Part shown: piece after piece, positions 24,046 to 33,425 of the stretch
Numbering within the stretch: the stretch's first letter is position 1
Layout of the letters: each line of letters opens with the position of its first letter
Assembly: GCA_028288025.1 (NCBI GenBank)
Contig: JAQBOM010000009.1
Span: forward strand, 124,001 to 188,000
DNA: 64,000 nucleotides
From: Mucilaginibacter sp.
GTDB lineage: Bacteria; Bacteroidota; Bacteroidia; Sphingobacteriales; Sphingobacteriaceae
Reading direction: 5' to 3'
The notes under the pieces: model-generated
What the model was told of the DNA's origin: nothing
The model's database searches: none
Seen by the model: only the letters and a program-made list of their open reading frames with translations
Translations under genes and position numbers: made by a program

Positions 24046-25386
24046 ATGAGTATAAAACCGAAACTTAACCGATTCGACCTCACCATGATCGTCATTAGCC
24101 TGGTAATAGGCATGGGCATATTTGCCACGCCGAGCGATGTGGCTGTTAAAGCAGGGAGTACCTGGATATTTTTTGGTGCCTGGATTTTCGGCGGGTTGGT
24201 TTCATTATGCGGGGCGCTCACTTTCGCCGAAATCGGCGCGAGGTTCCCGGCTACCGGGGGATTTTACAAGGTTTTTTCGTATTGCTATCACCCTGCGTTC
24301 GCGTTTATGATCAACTGGGTGCTGGTTATCAGCAATGCGGCCTCGGTTGCCGCGGTGGCGCTTATTGGTGCCGACTATATTAAGCCGTTCCTTTTGCCGG
24401 CGGGTTTACAGAACGACCTGGGTACCAAGATCATCACCATTACTTCGGTGATGATCTTATATGTCATAAACTTTTTAGGCATTAAAATGAGCGCGCGCAC
24501 ACAAACCGTGCTGATCATATTTAAAATGGCGATGATCATTCTGATATGCACCACTGTGTTCAGAAGCGATTTTGTTCCATCGGGGATAGTGGCGGTTCCC
24601 CACGCGGGCAGCATGATCACAGCCTTTGGCCTGAGCCTGGTTGCCGTGTTTTTTACTTACGGAGGTTACCAGCAAACCATCAACTTTGGTGGCGACATCA
24701 TCAATGCAAAAACCAATATCCCCAAAGCAATTGGATTAGGCATTACGGTTGTCCTGGTCCTTTATCTTTCAATAAACTATGCTTATTATCATGTCCTTGG
24801 CATTGGCGGGCTACAGCAGACGCCGTCCCTGGCAGCGAAAATGGTGGGTGTAATATTCGGCGCAACGGGGTATAAAATAACCTCGATAATGATATTCCTT
24901 TCGGTGCTGGCCTATGTTAATGTAAACGTGCTGGCCAATCCCCGGGTGTACTATGCCATGGCCGAGGATGGCATATTGCCGCCTATATTCAAAAAAGTTA
25001 ATCCAAAAACACAAGTGCAGGAGTTTGGAATGAGTTTTTTCATCGCGGCAATCATCGTTATCCTTTTCTTTGTAGCCAAATTCAGCGAGATGTTGAAATA
25101 TGTGATGTTTTTTGATACGATAGGTCTCTCGCTGGCCGCGGTAGCTATTTTCCTGCTGCGCAAGAAAACGAAGCACCTTGACGGGACAGGCATCTTCACC
25201 ATAAAATGGTTCCCGCTTGTTCCGCTGATCTTTATTATTTCGTACTGGTTTGTAACGATCAACATTTTTATCACTTTCAGCGAAAATCCGTATGCAGCGT
25301 TAATTTGCCTCGCCGCTTATGCATTGGGGCTGATTATCTATTATACTTGTACCCGGAATAAACAACCGGAAACGCCTTTAACATAA
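24046..25386 (+). CDS. APC-family amino-acid permease
   Basis: The 446-residue polytopic membrane protein has about twelve hydrophobic segments. It carries the APC-superfamily signature early in TM1 (VIGMGIFATPSDVA, with the unwound G-G region) and GGLVSLCGALTFAEIGARFP. It should carry out proton- or sodium-coupled uptake or exchange of an amino acid across the inner membrane; which one is not visible. The PLP enzyme gene starts 1 bp after its stop codon, so the substrate may be a sulfur amino acid. ATG 24046 follows an in-frame TTG by one codon. Confidence 0.88.
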   Translation: MSIKPKLNRFDLTMIVISLVIGMGIFATPSDVAVKAGSTWIFFGAWIFGGLVSLCGALTFAEIGARFPATGGFYKVFSYCYHPAFAFMINWVLVISNAASVAAVALIGADYIKPFLLPAGLQNDLGTKIITITSVMILYVINFLGIKMSARTQTVLIIFKMAMIILICTTVFRSDFVPSGIVAVPHAGSMITAFGLSLVAVFFTYGGYQQTINFGGDIINAKTNIPKAIGLGITVVLVLYLSINYAYYHVLGIGGLQQTPSLAAKMVGVIFGATGYKITSIMIFLSVLAYVNVNVLANPRVYYAMAEDGILPPIFKKVNPKTQVQEFGMSFFIAAIIVILFFVAKFSEMLKYVMFFDTIGLSLAAVAIFLLRKKTKHLDGTGIFTIKWFPLVPLIFIISYWFVTINIFITFSENPYAALICLAAYALGLIIYYTCTRNKQPETPLT

Positions 25387-25387
25387 C

Positions 25388-26551
25388 ATGGATCTGTCAT
25401 ATATATTAAATGAATTAGGCGAGGAGCGGGAAGATTATTTTAACGCTGTATCGCCGCCGATCATCCAAACCAGCAACTTTACTTTTAAAACTGTTGCCGA
25501 TTTCAGGCAGGCGCTGGGTAACGAGTTTGAAGCTACGCTATATTCGCGCGGGCATAACCCTACGCTGAATATCTTGCGGAAAAAGCTGGCTGCGCTTGAC
25601 GGCGCCGAAGATGCGCTGGTATTCAGCAGCGGCATTGCGGCTATCAGCGTACCCATACTGTCCCTGGTAAAACAAGGCGACCATATTGTTTCGGTGGAAA
25701 ACCCTTATAGCTGGACCATTAAGCTGTTCAATAATTTGCTGCCCAAGTTTGGTATTACCACTACTTTCGTTGATGGGTCGAGTGTTGAAAATATTGAAAA
25801 TGCCGTCAGGCCAAATACAAAGCTTATTTACCTGGAAAGCCCGAATACCTTTAGTTACGAACTGCAGGATTTGCAGGCGGTATCGCAACTGGCAAAGTCA
25901 AAAGGAATTATTACGATGATCGATAATAGCTATTGCGGCCCGCTTTTCCAGCAGCCTATCCGGTTCGGGGTCGATTTGGTGGCGCAATCGGCAACCAAAT
26001 ACATCGGCGGCCATTCAGATGTTGTGGCAGGCGTTTTAACAGGGAGCAGGGAACTGATCGCTAAAATATTTGATAACGAGTTTTTGAATATCGGGCCTTC
26101 GTTGTCGCCGAACTCGGCGTGGCTGCTTATCAGGGGGTTGCGCACCCTACCGTTGCGAATGCGAAGAAGTTTCGAAACCGCTGCGAAAATAACACAATGG
26201 CTGCAGCAGCACCCGGCTATTGATAAAGTGATTTGGCCGTTTAGTCCTGATTTTAAACAATCCGAGCTGGCCCATCAGCAGATGCAGGGCTGCGGCGGCA
26301 TGTTCAGCTTTACGCTGAAAAACTCATCTATACAAAACATCGAGGCCTTTTGCGATAATCTTAAACATATATTAATGGCCGTATCATGGGGCGGCCACGA
26401 GAGTTTGATCATTCCGTCCATCGCCGGCGTGTCCCAAGCTGATTATAATAAGGATGACCATCGCCAGCAATTGATCCGGATGTATGTTGGTTTGGAGGAG
26501 ACTGATTATTTAATTAAGGATTTGGAGCAGGCGCTAAGCCATATTAAGTAA
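25388..26551 (+). CDS. Cys/Met-metabolism PLP-dependent enzyme (trans-sulfuration family)
   Basis: The 387-residue product belongs to the cystathionine gamma-synthase/gamma-lyase/methionine gamma-lyase fold. It has YSRGHNPTLNILRKKLAALDGAEDALVFSSGIAAI, the cofactor region MIDNSYCGPLFQQPI and the Schiff-base lysine in SATKYIGGHSDVVAG. Sequence alone does not separate the individual activities. The immediately preceding permease suggests uptake and breakdown of a sulfur amino acid, which is inference only. The 1-bp spacing implies translational coupling. Confidence 0.88.
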   Translation: MDLSYILNELGEEREDYFNAVSPPIIQTSNFTFKTVADFRQALGNEFEATLYSRGHNPTLNILRKKLAALDGAEDALVFSSGIAAISVPILSLVKQGDHIVSVENPYSWTIKLFNNLLPKFGITTTFVDGSSVENIENAVRPNTKLIYLESPNTFSYELQDLQAVSQLAKSKGIITMIDNSYCGPLFQQPIRFGVDLVAQSATKYIGGHSDVVAGVLTGSRELIAKIFDNEFLNIGPSLSPNSAWLLIRGLRTLPLRMRRSFETAAKITQWLQQHPAIDKVIWPFSPDFKQSELAHQQMQGCGGMFSFTLKNSSIQNIEAFCDNLKHILMAVSWGGHESLIIPSIAGVSQADYNKDDHRQQLIRMYVGLEETDYLIKDLEQALSHIK

Positions 26552-26611
26552 AAATGTTTAAATCTGATAATCTTACAACTCAATTTACGTTCTCAGTGAG
26601 TGATTTTTAGT

Positions 26612-27589
26612 ATGAGAATTCCGTCTATCCGCTTTTATATTTTCCGAAATTTTGTTCTTCTCTTCGTATTCATTTTATTGTTCGCCGGTAAATGCAACCG
26701 CGGTTATCGGAAACTTATCGCGGAGAAAGAAAAGAAAGTGGCCGAGGCTGCGTTTACAAAAAACCTGATAAACAAGATCAAAGGCATTAAATATACTGAG
26801 GTGAAACGCACTTTTGATAACGGCCTCTCGTTTAGCCCGGTCGGGTACCAGTTGGTACCTGAATGGCGTATTTCCTTTCCTTCGGGCGATTCGGTAAATA
26901 TTTACAGCCCAAAAAAAGGCCGCTTTTTGAATGCTCCCGTCGTCTTCGATCACGATTCGATTTTTAATGTGGCATGGGCTTGGTTAAAGCTTAAGTACAT
27001 CAAAAAAGACAGTATACAATTTATGGTTCTGCATGTGTCGGACAATATCATTCACGATGAAAAGGTGCATGTATATATGACGTTTTATACGAACGATTAT
27101 ATAAAGAATGTGCTCCACTCCGACACAGTTCAACTGAGGCGGCCCACCCGGCGCGACACCCAGTACATTAAGCAAAAAACATTATTAGCCTCACGGATAC
27201 CCGACAGCGCTTTCGCCGGAACATCACCCGCTGTGCTGAGGCCTAAAAGCCCGCTCATCACCGTGAAGAAAGAAACCGTATCGGCTGACGATGTAAACGG
27301 AGGTAAGGTTTATGATGATTACCTTTCGCCAACCTATAATATCGTTATTCATCACGCCTATGAAGATTTTTCCTATTCGTATACGGCATTTGTTGATGAA
27401 AAGGGGGTCATAACTTTCCGCAAGTCAACTATCTTTTTAAATCCGGAGTTTGTAGTGCCATACAATATAGCAATGAAAGGGATTACCAACGGCTACCTGA
27501 AGTTATACCTGGATGTCACGCCGGGAAAGACGTTGGGCATCCCACACCAGAGCATTATTTTTTTGAACGTGGTGGGGCATAAAAAGTAG
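26612..27589 (+). CDS. Membrane-anchored protein of unknown function
   Basis: The 325-residue product has one N-terminal hydrophobic segment (FYIFRNFVLLFVFILLFAG, residues about 7-25). A charged helix with EKEKKVAEAAF follows, and then a large soluble, mainly beta domain without a motif I recognise. The cysteine after the hydrophobic stretch is not in a convincing lipobox, so an uncleaved anchor is more likely. ATG 26612 is preferred over a GTG four codons earlier. It follows the trans-sulfuration gene by 60 bp, and co-transcription is possible. Confidence 0.65.
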   Translation: MRIPSIRFYIFRNFVLLFVFILLFAGKCNRGYRKLIAEKEKKVAEAAFTKNLINKIKGIKYTEVKRTFDNGLSFSPVGYQLVPEWRISFPSGDSVNIYSPKKGRFLNAPVVFDHDSIFNVAWAWLKLKYIKKDSIQFMVLHVSDNIIHDEKVHVYMTFYTNDYIKNVLHSDTVQLRRPTRRDTQYIKQKTLLASRIPDSAFAGTSPAVLRPKSPLITVKKETVSADDVNGGKVYDDYLSPTYNIVIHHAYEDFSYSYTAFVDEKGVITFRKSTIFLNPEFVVPYNIAMKGITNGYLKLYLDVTPGKTLGIPHQSIIFLNVVGHKK

Positions 27590-27602
27590 ATTGTAACGTT
27601 CG

Positions 27603-27670
27603 CTTTACGGTAAGTACGAACACCCCGAACTGGCGCGAACACCCCCGAACGCCCCCGAACACGCCAAGAA
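27603..27670. repeat. GAAC(A/G)CCCC direct repeats with C-runs
   Basis: Four copies of CGAAC(A/G)CCCC-like units lie in the convergent spacer. On the minus strand this gives three runs of four or five G separated by CGTTC-type linkers, one short of a simple four-run quadruplex. There is no hairpin terminator. Confidence 0.5.
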
Positions 27671-27689
27671 CAACCAGGCATTTTACTGT

Positions 27690-30359
27690 TTAAATATTAA
27701 ACAGCAGTTTCAGCAGTGCAATTCTCCCGGGCAGGGCGTACGAACTGGCAGTGAATGTATTTGCCGATAAAAACAGGCTGCTGTAATTTTTAACATTTAA
27801 AAAATTTACCGCGCTTAACTCCACATCAACTTTGGGCTTGCTGAACTTGTACTTGACTGATGCATCGGCAAAAAAATATTTTAGGTCGTTGGTATGCTGG
27901 CGATAGGTTAGGTAGTCGTCTCCCGAAAGCCTGAACAATAGGTCGGTAACCGGGCTATAGTTGATAGCCGCCTGCTGAACAAGTTGTTTTACCGAATAGC
28001 TTGAATTTGCCGCCGAAGAATGGCTGTTGGTTTGATTTAAGATGGCCTTATAACTAAAGGTCACCTGACTGCTCACCTTTGTTTCGGCGCCTGCATTCAG
28101 GGTAGTCGCGAGGGTATTGTACGGCAATAAAGCGCCGTTTAGTATCTGGTTTGAGTGGTTCGACATCCACTGCGCGCCGCCGCTGAAAGTGGTATGCAGG
28201 GCAAAGGAGTATTTACTGATGTAACCGCTAACGGCCCACGAGTCAATGGTATTTGGAAACGGAAGCACAACGCGCTGCTGCAGGTTATTGGTAATAATAC
28301 TCGACGCGATGTTGTTAGCCGTGATATGATTGTAAGAAGTATTGATACTGAAAAAGAATAGCGTAAGCGCTTTGTGATAATTAAACCCAAGCGCGGCCAG
28401 TTGGTCTTTGCTCTCGGTAAGATCGGCATTGTTGGCGTAAAGGGTGCGATAATCTCTTAAAATGCCACCACGATAAACATCCTGTATATTGCCGATATCA
28501 TTGCGGTAGTTGTATAAAAAACTAAAGTAATTTTCGATACCGGTTTGATATTTAACCCTCAGCTGCGGGTTGAAATATAATCGCGTTAAGCTTTTATCAA
28601 GATTGTAAAAACTGTCGGAATAATGAATCTGCTGCACGCTGACCGGCAAGGTAAGCGCTATTTTAAGGATCTTGCCCGGCACGTCATAACCGGCTTCGGC
28701 GTATACCTTTTCGCGCGACCAGTTTAAACGGTTGACCGAGCTATCGGATACCAACGTCGATATATTGTTCGCCTGTATCGTATTTAACGATGACGACAAC
28801 TTCTGCGATTGCAGGATAAACCCCGCCTTATAGGTTTGCGTAATGTGTCCGGTTGGTATTTTAAATGCCAGGTAATCATTAGTGAACCAGGTTGGCACAT
28901 TAGTGGTTTGCTGCAATTGTGAATACAGCGCGCCGTGATTAAATAATGCGGGATTGAAATCCGGCCCGATCGTTCTGTTTTCCGGCTCGTTTGTGTGATT
29001 GATATAAGAGTAAACCTCGAGAATATTTGCCTTAACGGGCTGCATCAAATTAAACTCGTTCGAAAAATCGAGCAGGTTATCCTTCAAAACCTGGTTAACA
29101 GGGGTGCCGTTTGTGATGAGGCTGGAGTACGCGTTTTTATGGCTGTAATCCATTATTAAAGCATCATTCAGGTAATATTTATCCTTATTGATATTCAGGG
29201 TAAACTGGCTGTGCAATATATCCGGGCGGAACTTGTTTGCCTGTGTTTCATTATACCTGATGGTATCTCCCGGAAGGAATATCTGCGTTTGCTGTTTATA
29301 GTCCTGGCGCTGCGTATCGTGCAGGTACGAAAAATTCACTCTCAGTTGCTCGCCTTTTTTAATGGTCACCAGGTTATTCAGGTTGATGATGCCCGATTGG
29401 TCGAACAGGTAGCGGTTTTGCGGCAGGTCGGGATCATTCACCGTTCCCAGCGAAAGTATCGTAGCCGGTTTATCATTGTTCAACCGCTGCAGGTAATTGC
29501 CTAAATTGTGCGAAACCAGGTCGTTTTGAACATCGTACCCGGTGTTGTTCCCCTTGATATAATTTATAGCCTTATACCTGTTCTTAAACATCATGGCATT
29601 TAAATCAACATCATAATTGCCGGGTAAGCCCGCGCCGATACTTTCCTGGCCCACCAGCTGAAGTTTGGCGTCCTTTTTAATGGTTAGGTTTAGGGCTACA
29701 TCGTCGCTCACCACTTTGTCCTGCAGCATTTTAATCGGCTGGTTATTCTCGATTACCTGCACCTGGTCAACCACGCCATGCGGAACGGTATTCGTAGCTA
29801 TATTATACTTATCATCCAGCAGGTTATCGCCGCCGATGTAAACGTTTGAAACAGATTTTCCATTATAGCTTATCTTACCGTCTGCCGCTACGGTTATGCC
29901 CGGCATTTTTTTGATCACATCGCCTATCACCCTGTCCTGTGGGTTGCTGAAGTCCGATACCTTATAGCTTAACGTATCGCCGCTGGCCCGTAACCAGGGC
30001 TGATTATTCTTTATGGTAACGGTTTGCAGCTGGTTGACCGATGGTGTTAAAATAAAATTGGCCGGGGCCGACAGATCGGTGACTTTTTTGCTTTGCTTGT
30101 TAAAGCCCACGCAGCTTACGCTCACCGACAAATCGCTTTTTGCCGTGCCTGCCGGTACCTGTAATACAAAGCTGCCGTCGGTTTTACTCATGGTGTACGA
30201 GACGATCAGCTCGCCGCCGGCTTTTAAAGTAACGTTTGCAAAGGGCACAGCCTTTCCGGTGCTGTCGGTAACAGAGCCCTGGATGTTTTGAGCGTTTACG
30301 TTAACAGCAAACGACAGGCTTGAAATAAATAACCCGGCAATAATGATGGCTTTTGTCAT
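27690..30359 (-). CDS. Outer-membrane beta-barrel with carboxypeptidase-regulatory-like and plug domains
   Basis: The 889-residue product has a signal peptide (IIIAGLFISSLSFAVNVNA), an N-terminal CarboxypepD_reg-like domain (IQGSVTDSTGKAVPFANVTL; KTDGSFVLQVPAG) and a plug-like segment with VIGDVIKKMPGITVAADGKI and VYIGGDNLLDDKY. A long barrel region follows and ends FNI. It resembles TonB-dependent-receptor-like barrels without an evident partner lipoprotein. The start overlaps the GLPGLI gene stop by 4 bp, so they are coupled. The ligand is unknown. Confidence 0.88.
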   Translation of the reverse strand: MTKAIIIAGLFISSLSFAVNVNAQNIQGSVTDSTGKAVPFANVTLKAGGELIVSYTMSKTDGSFVLQVPAGTAKSDLSVSVSCVGFNKQSKKVTDLSAPANFILTPSVNQLQTVTIKNNQPWLRASGDTLSYKVSDFSNPQDRVIGDVIKKMPGITVAADGKISYNGKSVSNVYIGGDNLLDDKYNIATNTVPHGVVDQVQVIENNQPIKMLQDKVVSDDVALNLTIKKDAKLQLVGQESIGAGLPGNYDVDLNAMMFKNRYKAINYIKGNNTGYDVQNDLVSHNLGNYLQRLNNDKPATILSLGTVNDPDLPQNRYLFDQSGIINLNNLVTIKKGEQLRVNFSYLHDTQRQDYKQQTQIFLPGDTIRYNETQANKFRPDILHSQFTLNINKDKYYLNDALIMDYSHKNAYSSLITNGTPVNQVLKDNLLDFSNEFNLMQPVKANILEVYSYINHTNEPENRTIGPDFNPALFNHGALYSQLQQTTNVPTWFTNDYLAFKIPTGHITQTYKAGFILQSQKLSSSLNTIQANNISTLVSDSSVNRLNWSREKVYAEAGYDVPGKILKIALTLPVSVQQIHYSDSFYNLDKSLTRLYFNPQLRVKYQTGIENYFSFLYNYRNDIGNIQDVYRGGILRDYRTLYANNADLTESKDQLAALGFNYHKALTLFFFSINTSYNHITANNIASSIITNNLQQRVVLPFPNTIDSWAVSGYISKYSFALHTTFSGGAQWMSNHSNQILNGALLPYNTLATTLNAGAETKVSSQVTFSYKAILNQTNSHSSAANSSYSVKQLVQQAAINYSPVTDLLFRLSGDDYLTYRQHTNDLKYFFADASVKYKFSKPKVDVELSAVNFLNVKNYSSLFLSANTFTASSYALPGRIALLKLLFNI

Positions 30360-31282
30360 TTCTTTTCGGGTAGTTCTACAGGGTTATTTTCAACCGGCGT
30401 GGTGATGACCAGTTTGGCATGAGTTTGATTTCCTTTTGAATTCATATTAGCGCCATTCCCGGCCATTGCCGATTGCATAAAGGCATCGGGATCTTTCCGC
30501 ATAGCATCCTGTAGCCTGAGGAATTCTTTTTGGGTGGTTTTGATCGCATCGGCGGGAAGTTGTATCAGTCTTGGGTCCTGGTCAGCATCGTCGAAGCCGA
30601 TCATTTTTACCATACCTTCCGGGCGTGCCGGTTGCAGATCGTTTGCTGTTTTAGCCGCGGCTGTTTTTGTCAGGTCCTCGATGCCTTCAAAGCTAAATAC
30701 CACTTCTTTTTTTGTGTCGTATGCTTCAAGGATAAGTCCCGGCAAACCCGACAATTTCCACGGCCCGCCATGAACGGGTATATCGGGACAAAACCAGGCG
30801 GTGTAATCCCTTCCTTTAAAATGCGTGGTTGCTTTCTGGCAATGCAGGCCGGCAAGGGTCATTGTATCAGCTGTTACCCTCCAGGCAATAGCCGGGTATG
30901 GCTCGTCTATCAGGTAGTTGTTTATCAGCTTTTCTTTGCGCACGAATTTATTTTCCTTGGGGAACATGTAATATTCTGTGCCCGACCCGCCATTTTTCCG
31001 CTGTATCCTGATCGGGCCGTTACCGCCATTCGCAGCCAGCTGCTCCTGTATCTGCTTTTTAACCTGCAAATCCGCCAGGCGCCGGTCGTAGCTCTTATAG
31101 GCGGTAGCGTTTTTGCCGATCATTAACATCATGTTTTCTTTATAAGGCTCATTGGGTTTGGTGGTATCGCGCAAATGCGAAAATTTGTAATGAACCAGTG
31201 TGTTGGCCACGTCGGGCTGCTGTGCCATCGCCGGCAAAAATACCGGTGATAAGAAGGCTAAAAGTAAAAGGTGCTTTTTCAT
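30356..31282 (-). CDS. GLPGLI family exported protein
   Basis: The 308-residue product has a signal peptide (KKHLLLLAFLSPVFLPAMA) and the family-naming motif in GPWKLSGLPGLILEAYDT. It also has the typical conserved YTAWFCPDIPVHGGPW and a C-terminal EEF-like helix region. These Bacteroidota-specific proteins have no assigned activity but are often encoded beside an outer-membrane barrel, as here (4-bp overlap). ATG 31282 begins the signal peptide; the open frame extends upstream without a credible start. It is divergent from the LytS-like kinase gene, with a 192-bp shared regulatory region. Confidence 0.92.
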   Translation of the reverse strand: MKKHLLLLAFLSPVFLPAMAQQPDVANTLVHYKFSHLRDTTKPNEPYKENMMLMIGKNATAYKSYDRRLADLQVKKQIQEQLAANGGNGPIRIQRKNGGSGTEYYMFPKENKFVRKEKLINNYLIDEPYPAIAWRVTADTMTLAGLHCQKATTHFKGRDYTAWFCPDIPVHGGPWKLSGLPGLILEAYDTKKEVVFSFEGIEDLTKTAAAKTANDLQPARPEGMVKMIGFDDADQDPRLIQLPADAIKTTQKEFLRLQDAMRKDPDAFMQSAMAGNGANMNSKGNQTHAKLVITTPVENNPVELPEKK

Positions 31283-31462
31283 ATACTTGGTTTTTTTACA
31301 CAATGGTATATCGCAAACACAGCCGTTTAAAAACTTTGGTACGAATAGCATTTTTATACCGGCGAAAACCGCATATTTGGTATCCTGGATTTCAAAAACA
31401 ACGCATTCGGGCTGCAAATGGCCTTATTAATAACATTAAGTTTTATCACCATACCTAAGTAT

Positions 31463-31470
31463 TACCTTTG
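31463..31470 (+). promoter_or_regulatory. Candidate -7 box TACCTTTG, leaderless arrangement
   Basis: TACCTTTG matches TAnnTTTG and ends 4 bp before the ATG at 31475, the same spacing as before ispG (44904-44911). Confidence 0.45.
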
Positions 31471-31474
31471 AAGT

Positions 31475-32605
31475 ATGCGTTTTATTAAAAGACACTGGTT
31501 AGAAATTTTGCTCCACATTTTAATGTGGGGGGCGGTATTATATGTGTTAAGCGCGATAGGTGCGTCAAACACTTTTGAGGTTAGGGTAAAGACGATCCAT
31601 AACCCCGTTAACAACGCCGTATTTTTTCAACGGCACACCGTACGCTCGCTTCAGCCATTTTCTTTTTTTATCATCGGATTTTTAATGCTGTTGTTTTACA
31701 GCAACGTTTTTTGGCTGTTTGAAAAACTATTAAAATGGAAAAACGGCTATAAACGAGTTGCCGCGGCGGCCTTATGGTTCGGCATCATATTTTTTGCGGA
31801 TTATTTTATTGTGGGGTTTCTTCAAGACTTCAAGCCCGTCAAACCAGTTATTTTTCCGGAATTAGCGCTCCAAAATATTGTTAACGACAAATGGCGGCAC
31901 ATTCAGTTAGAAATATTGCTGATCTTCCTGTTTATTATGGGAGCCTCTGTCGCCTACTTTTTTTCAAAAGCCTGGGTGAATAATGAGTTGATCCGCAAGC
32001 AGTTGGCGGCACACCAGCTAAGCACCGAAATAAAATTCCTTAAATCGCAGATCAATCCGCACTTTTTGTTCAACACGTTAAACAATTTGTTTTCAATGGC
32101 GCAGGGCAATGGGAATGAAGAGCTGGCCGATGGTATATCGAAACTTTCGGAAATGATGCGGTATATGATCTATGAAAGCAACGCCGAAAGCGTGCCATTA
32201 AGCAAGGAGATCGAATATCTCAAAAACAGCATCGTGTTGAACAAATTGCGTTATGCCGATGAGGAGGTTAAGGTAATATTCAATTACCCTGAGCATTTGC
32301 AAGACCTGAATATCGCGCCGATGATATTTATCCCCTTTGTTGAAAACGCGTTTAAGCACGGCGTAGCGATCAATCAATCATCGCAGATAGATATTTCAAT
32401 TTCAGTATTGGACGGGAAATCGATAATATTCACTTGCGAAAACAAAGACTATGGCTTTATCAGGAAAATGGATGATAGTGACGGCGGAATAGGCCTGGAA
32501 AATGTAAAAAGGCGCCTGGAACTGGTATATCCCGGTAAATATGACCTGGCAATAAACAAAGAAGATGATAAATATTCCGTCATGCTTAAAATCAACCCCG
32601 AATGA
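31475..32605 (+). CDS. LytS-family sensor histidine kinase
   Basis: The 376-residue product has four hydrophobic segments in the first about 170 residues, then the His_kinase domain (LKSQINPHFLFNTLNNLFSM, containing the phosphoacceptor His) and an ATPase domain with PMIFIPFVENAFKHG and GGIGLENVKRRLELVY. It should autophosphorylate at the inner membrane and pass phosphate to the LytTR regulator whose ATG overlaps its stop by 4 bp. The signal is unknown. The divergent GLPGLI/barrel operon is the obvious candidate target. Confidence 0.92.
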   Translation: MRFIKRHWLEILLHILMWGAVLYVLSAIGASNTFEVRVKTIHNPVNNAVFFQRHTVRSLQPFSFFIIGFLMLLFYSNVFWLFEKLLKWKNGYKRVAAAALWFGIIFFADYFIVGFLQDFKPVKPVIFPELALQNIVNDKWRHIQLEILLIFLFIMGASVAYFFSKAWVNNELIRKQLAAHQLSTEIKFLKSQINPHFLFNTLNNLFSMAQGNGNEELADGISKLSEMMRYMIYESNAESVPLSKEIEYLKNSIVLNKLRYADEEVKVIFNYPEHLQDLNIAPMIFIPFVENAFKHGVAINQSSQIDISISVLDGKSIIFTCENKDYGFIRKMDDSDGGIGLENVKRRLELVYPGKYDLAINKEDDKYSVMLKINPE

Positions 32606-33300
32606 TCAATTGTATAGCTATTGATGACGAACCCAAAGCATTAGCCGTAATTGAACGATACTGCGAAAAGATTGATTTTATAAATTTAAGCACAACATTT
32701 CGCGAGCCGGTTAAGGCGATCGAATTTTTAAGCAGGGAGCAGGTCGACCTGGTCTTCCTGGATATCAATATGCCCGATATCAGCGGGATACAATTAATAG
32801 CCACGCTTGCTGTTAAGCCGATGGTGATTTTCACAACGGCGTACAGTAATTACGCGGTGGAAAGCTATAACCTTAATGCGATCGACTATTTGCTGAAGCC
32901 GATAACCTTTGAACGGTTTTTAGCTGCGGCCAACAAAGCGTTGAGTTTATTTTTGGTAAAAAACAAAGCAGGGACTAAAAGCGCGAACACGGAAACTGTT
33001 TTTATAAAAAGTGGCCCGCAAACGCACCAGGTAAAAGTGAGCGATATTCTTTACCTGGAAAAGGACGGCAACTATATCACCGTTTATTTAAAGGATAAAA
33101 AGATACTTATCCGCGAAAACATGACTGATATTTTTGATATAGTGCCCAAAGAAGAATTCGTACGGGTACATAAGTCGTATGTTGTAGCGGTTAAACACAT
33201 TACGCTGGTTGAAGCGCACCAGGTAACCATTAACGGTGAAAAGATCCCTATCGGGAGCACTTACCGCGAGGCGTTAAAGGAAAGATTGGGGCTGGAGTGA
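32602..33300 (+). CDS. LytTR-family response regulator
   Basis: The 232-residue product has an N-terminal receiver domain (CIAIDDEPKALAVIE; VFLDINMPDISGIQLI, with phosphoacceptor Asp near 55; FTTAYSNYAVE; YLLKPI). A C-terminal LytTR DNA-binding domain follows (DILYLEKDGNYITVYL, VRVHKSYVVAVKHI and IPIGSTYREAL). It is translationally coupled to the kinase. Targets may include the divergent operon at 27690-31282. Confidence 0.94.
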   Translation: MINCIAIDDEPKALAVIERYCEKIDFINLSTTFREPVKAIEFLSREQVDLVFLDINMPDISGIQLIATLAVKPMVIFTTAYSNYAVESYNLNAIDYLLKPITFERFLAAANKALSLFLVKNKAGTKSANTETVFIKSGPQTHQVKVSDILYLEKDGNYITVYLKDKKILIRENMTDIFDIVPKEEFVRVHKSYVVAVKHITLVEAHQVTINGEKIPIGSTYREALKERLGLE

Positions 33301-33322
33301 CGTGATAATAAACTAAAAATAG

Positions 33323-33343
33323 TTGTACAAGTAACATGTACAA
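33323..33343. promoter_or_regulatory. Dyad upstream of GH2 gene
   Basis: TTGTACA and TGTACAA form perfect 7-bp arms separated by the 7-bp centre AGTAACA, 82 bp before the GH2 start codon. The size and symmetry suit a dimeric repressor or activator site. The regulator is unknown. Confidence 0.4.
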
Positions 33344-33425
33344 ATTATACAGGTAAACATTCCCCAATCAATATTTAATTTCTAATTTAGTGTCCTGTTT
33401 ACAGTTATTCCTAAATTAACCGATT

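Noticed and set aside
26612..27589. The membrane-anchored protein at 26612 as a lipoprotein (LFAGKC).
   Set aside because: Lysine before the cysteine does not fit the lipobox, so an uncleaved anchor is more likely.
30530..31126. A 198-codon open frame antisense to the GLPGLI gene.
   Set aside because: No start context, motif or promoter is seen, and the GLPGLI protein on the other strand is clear.
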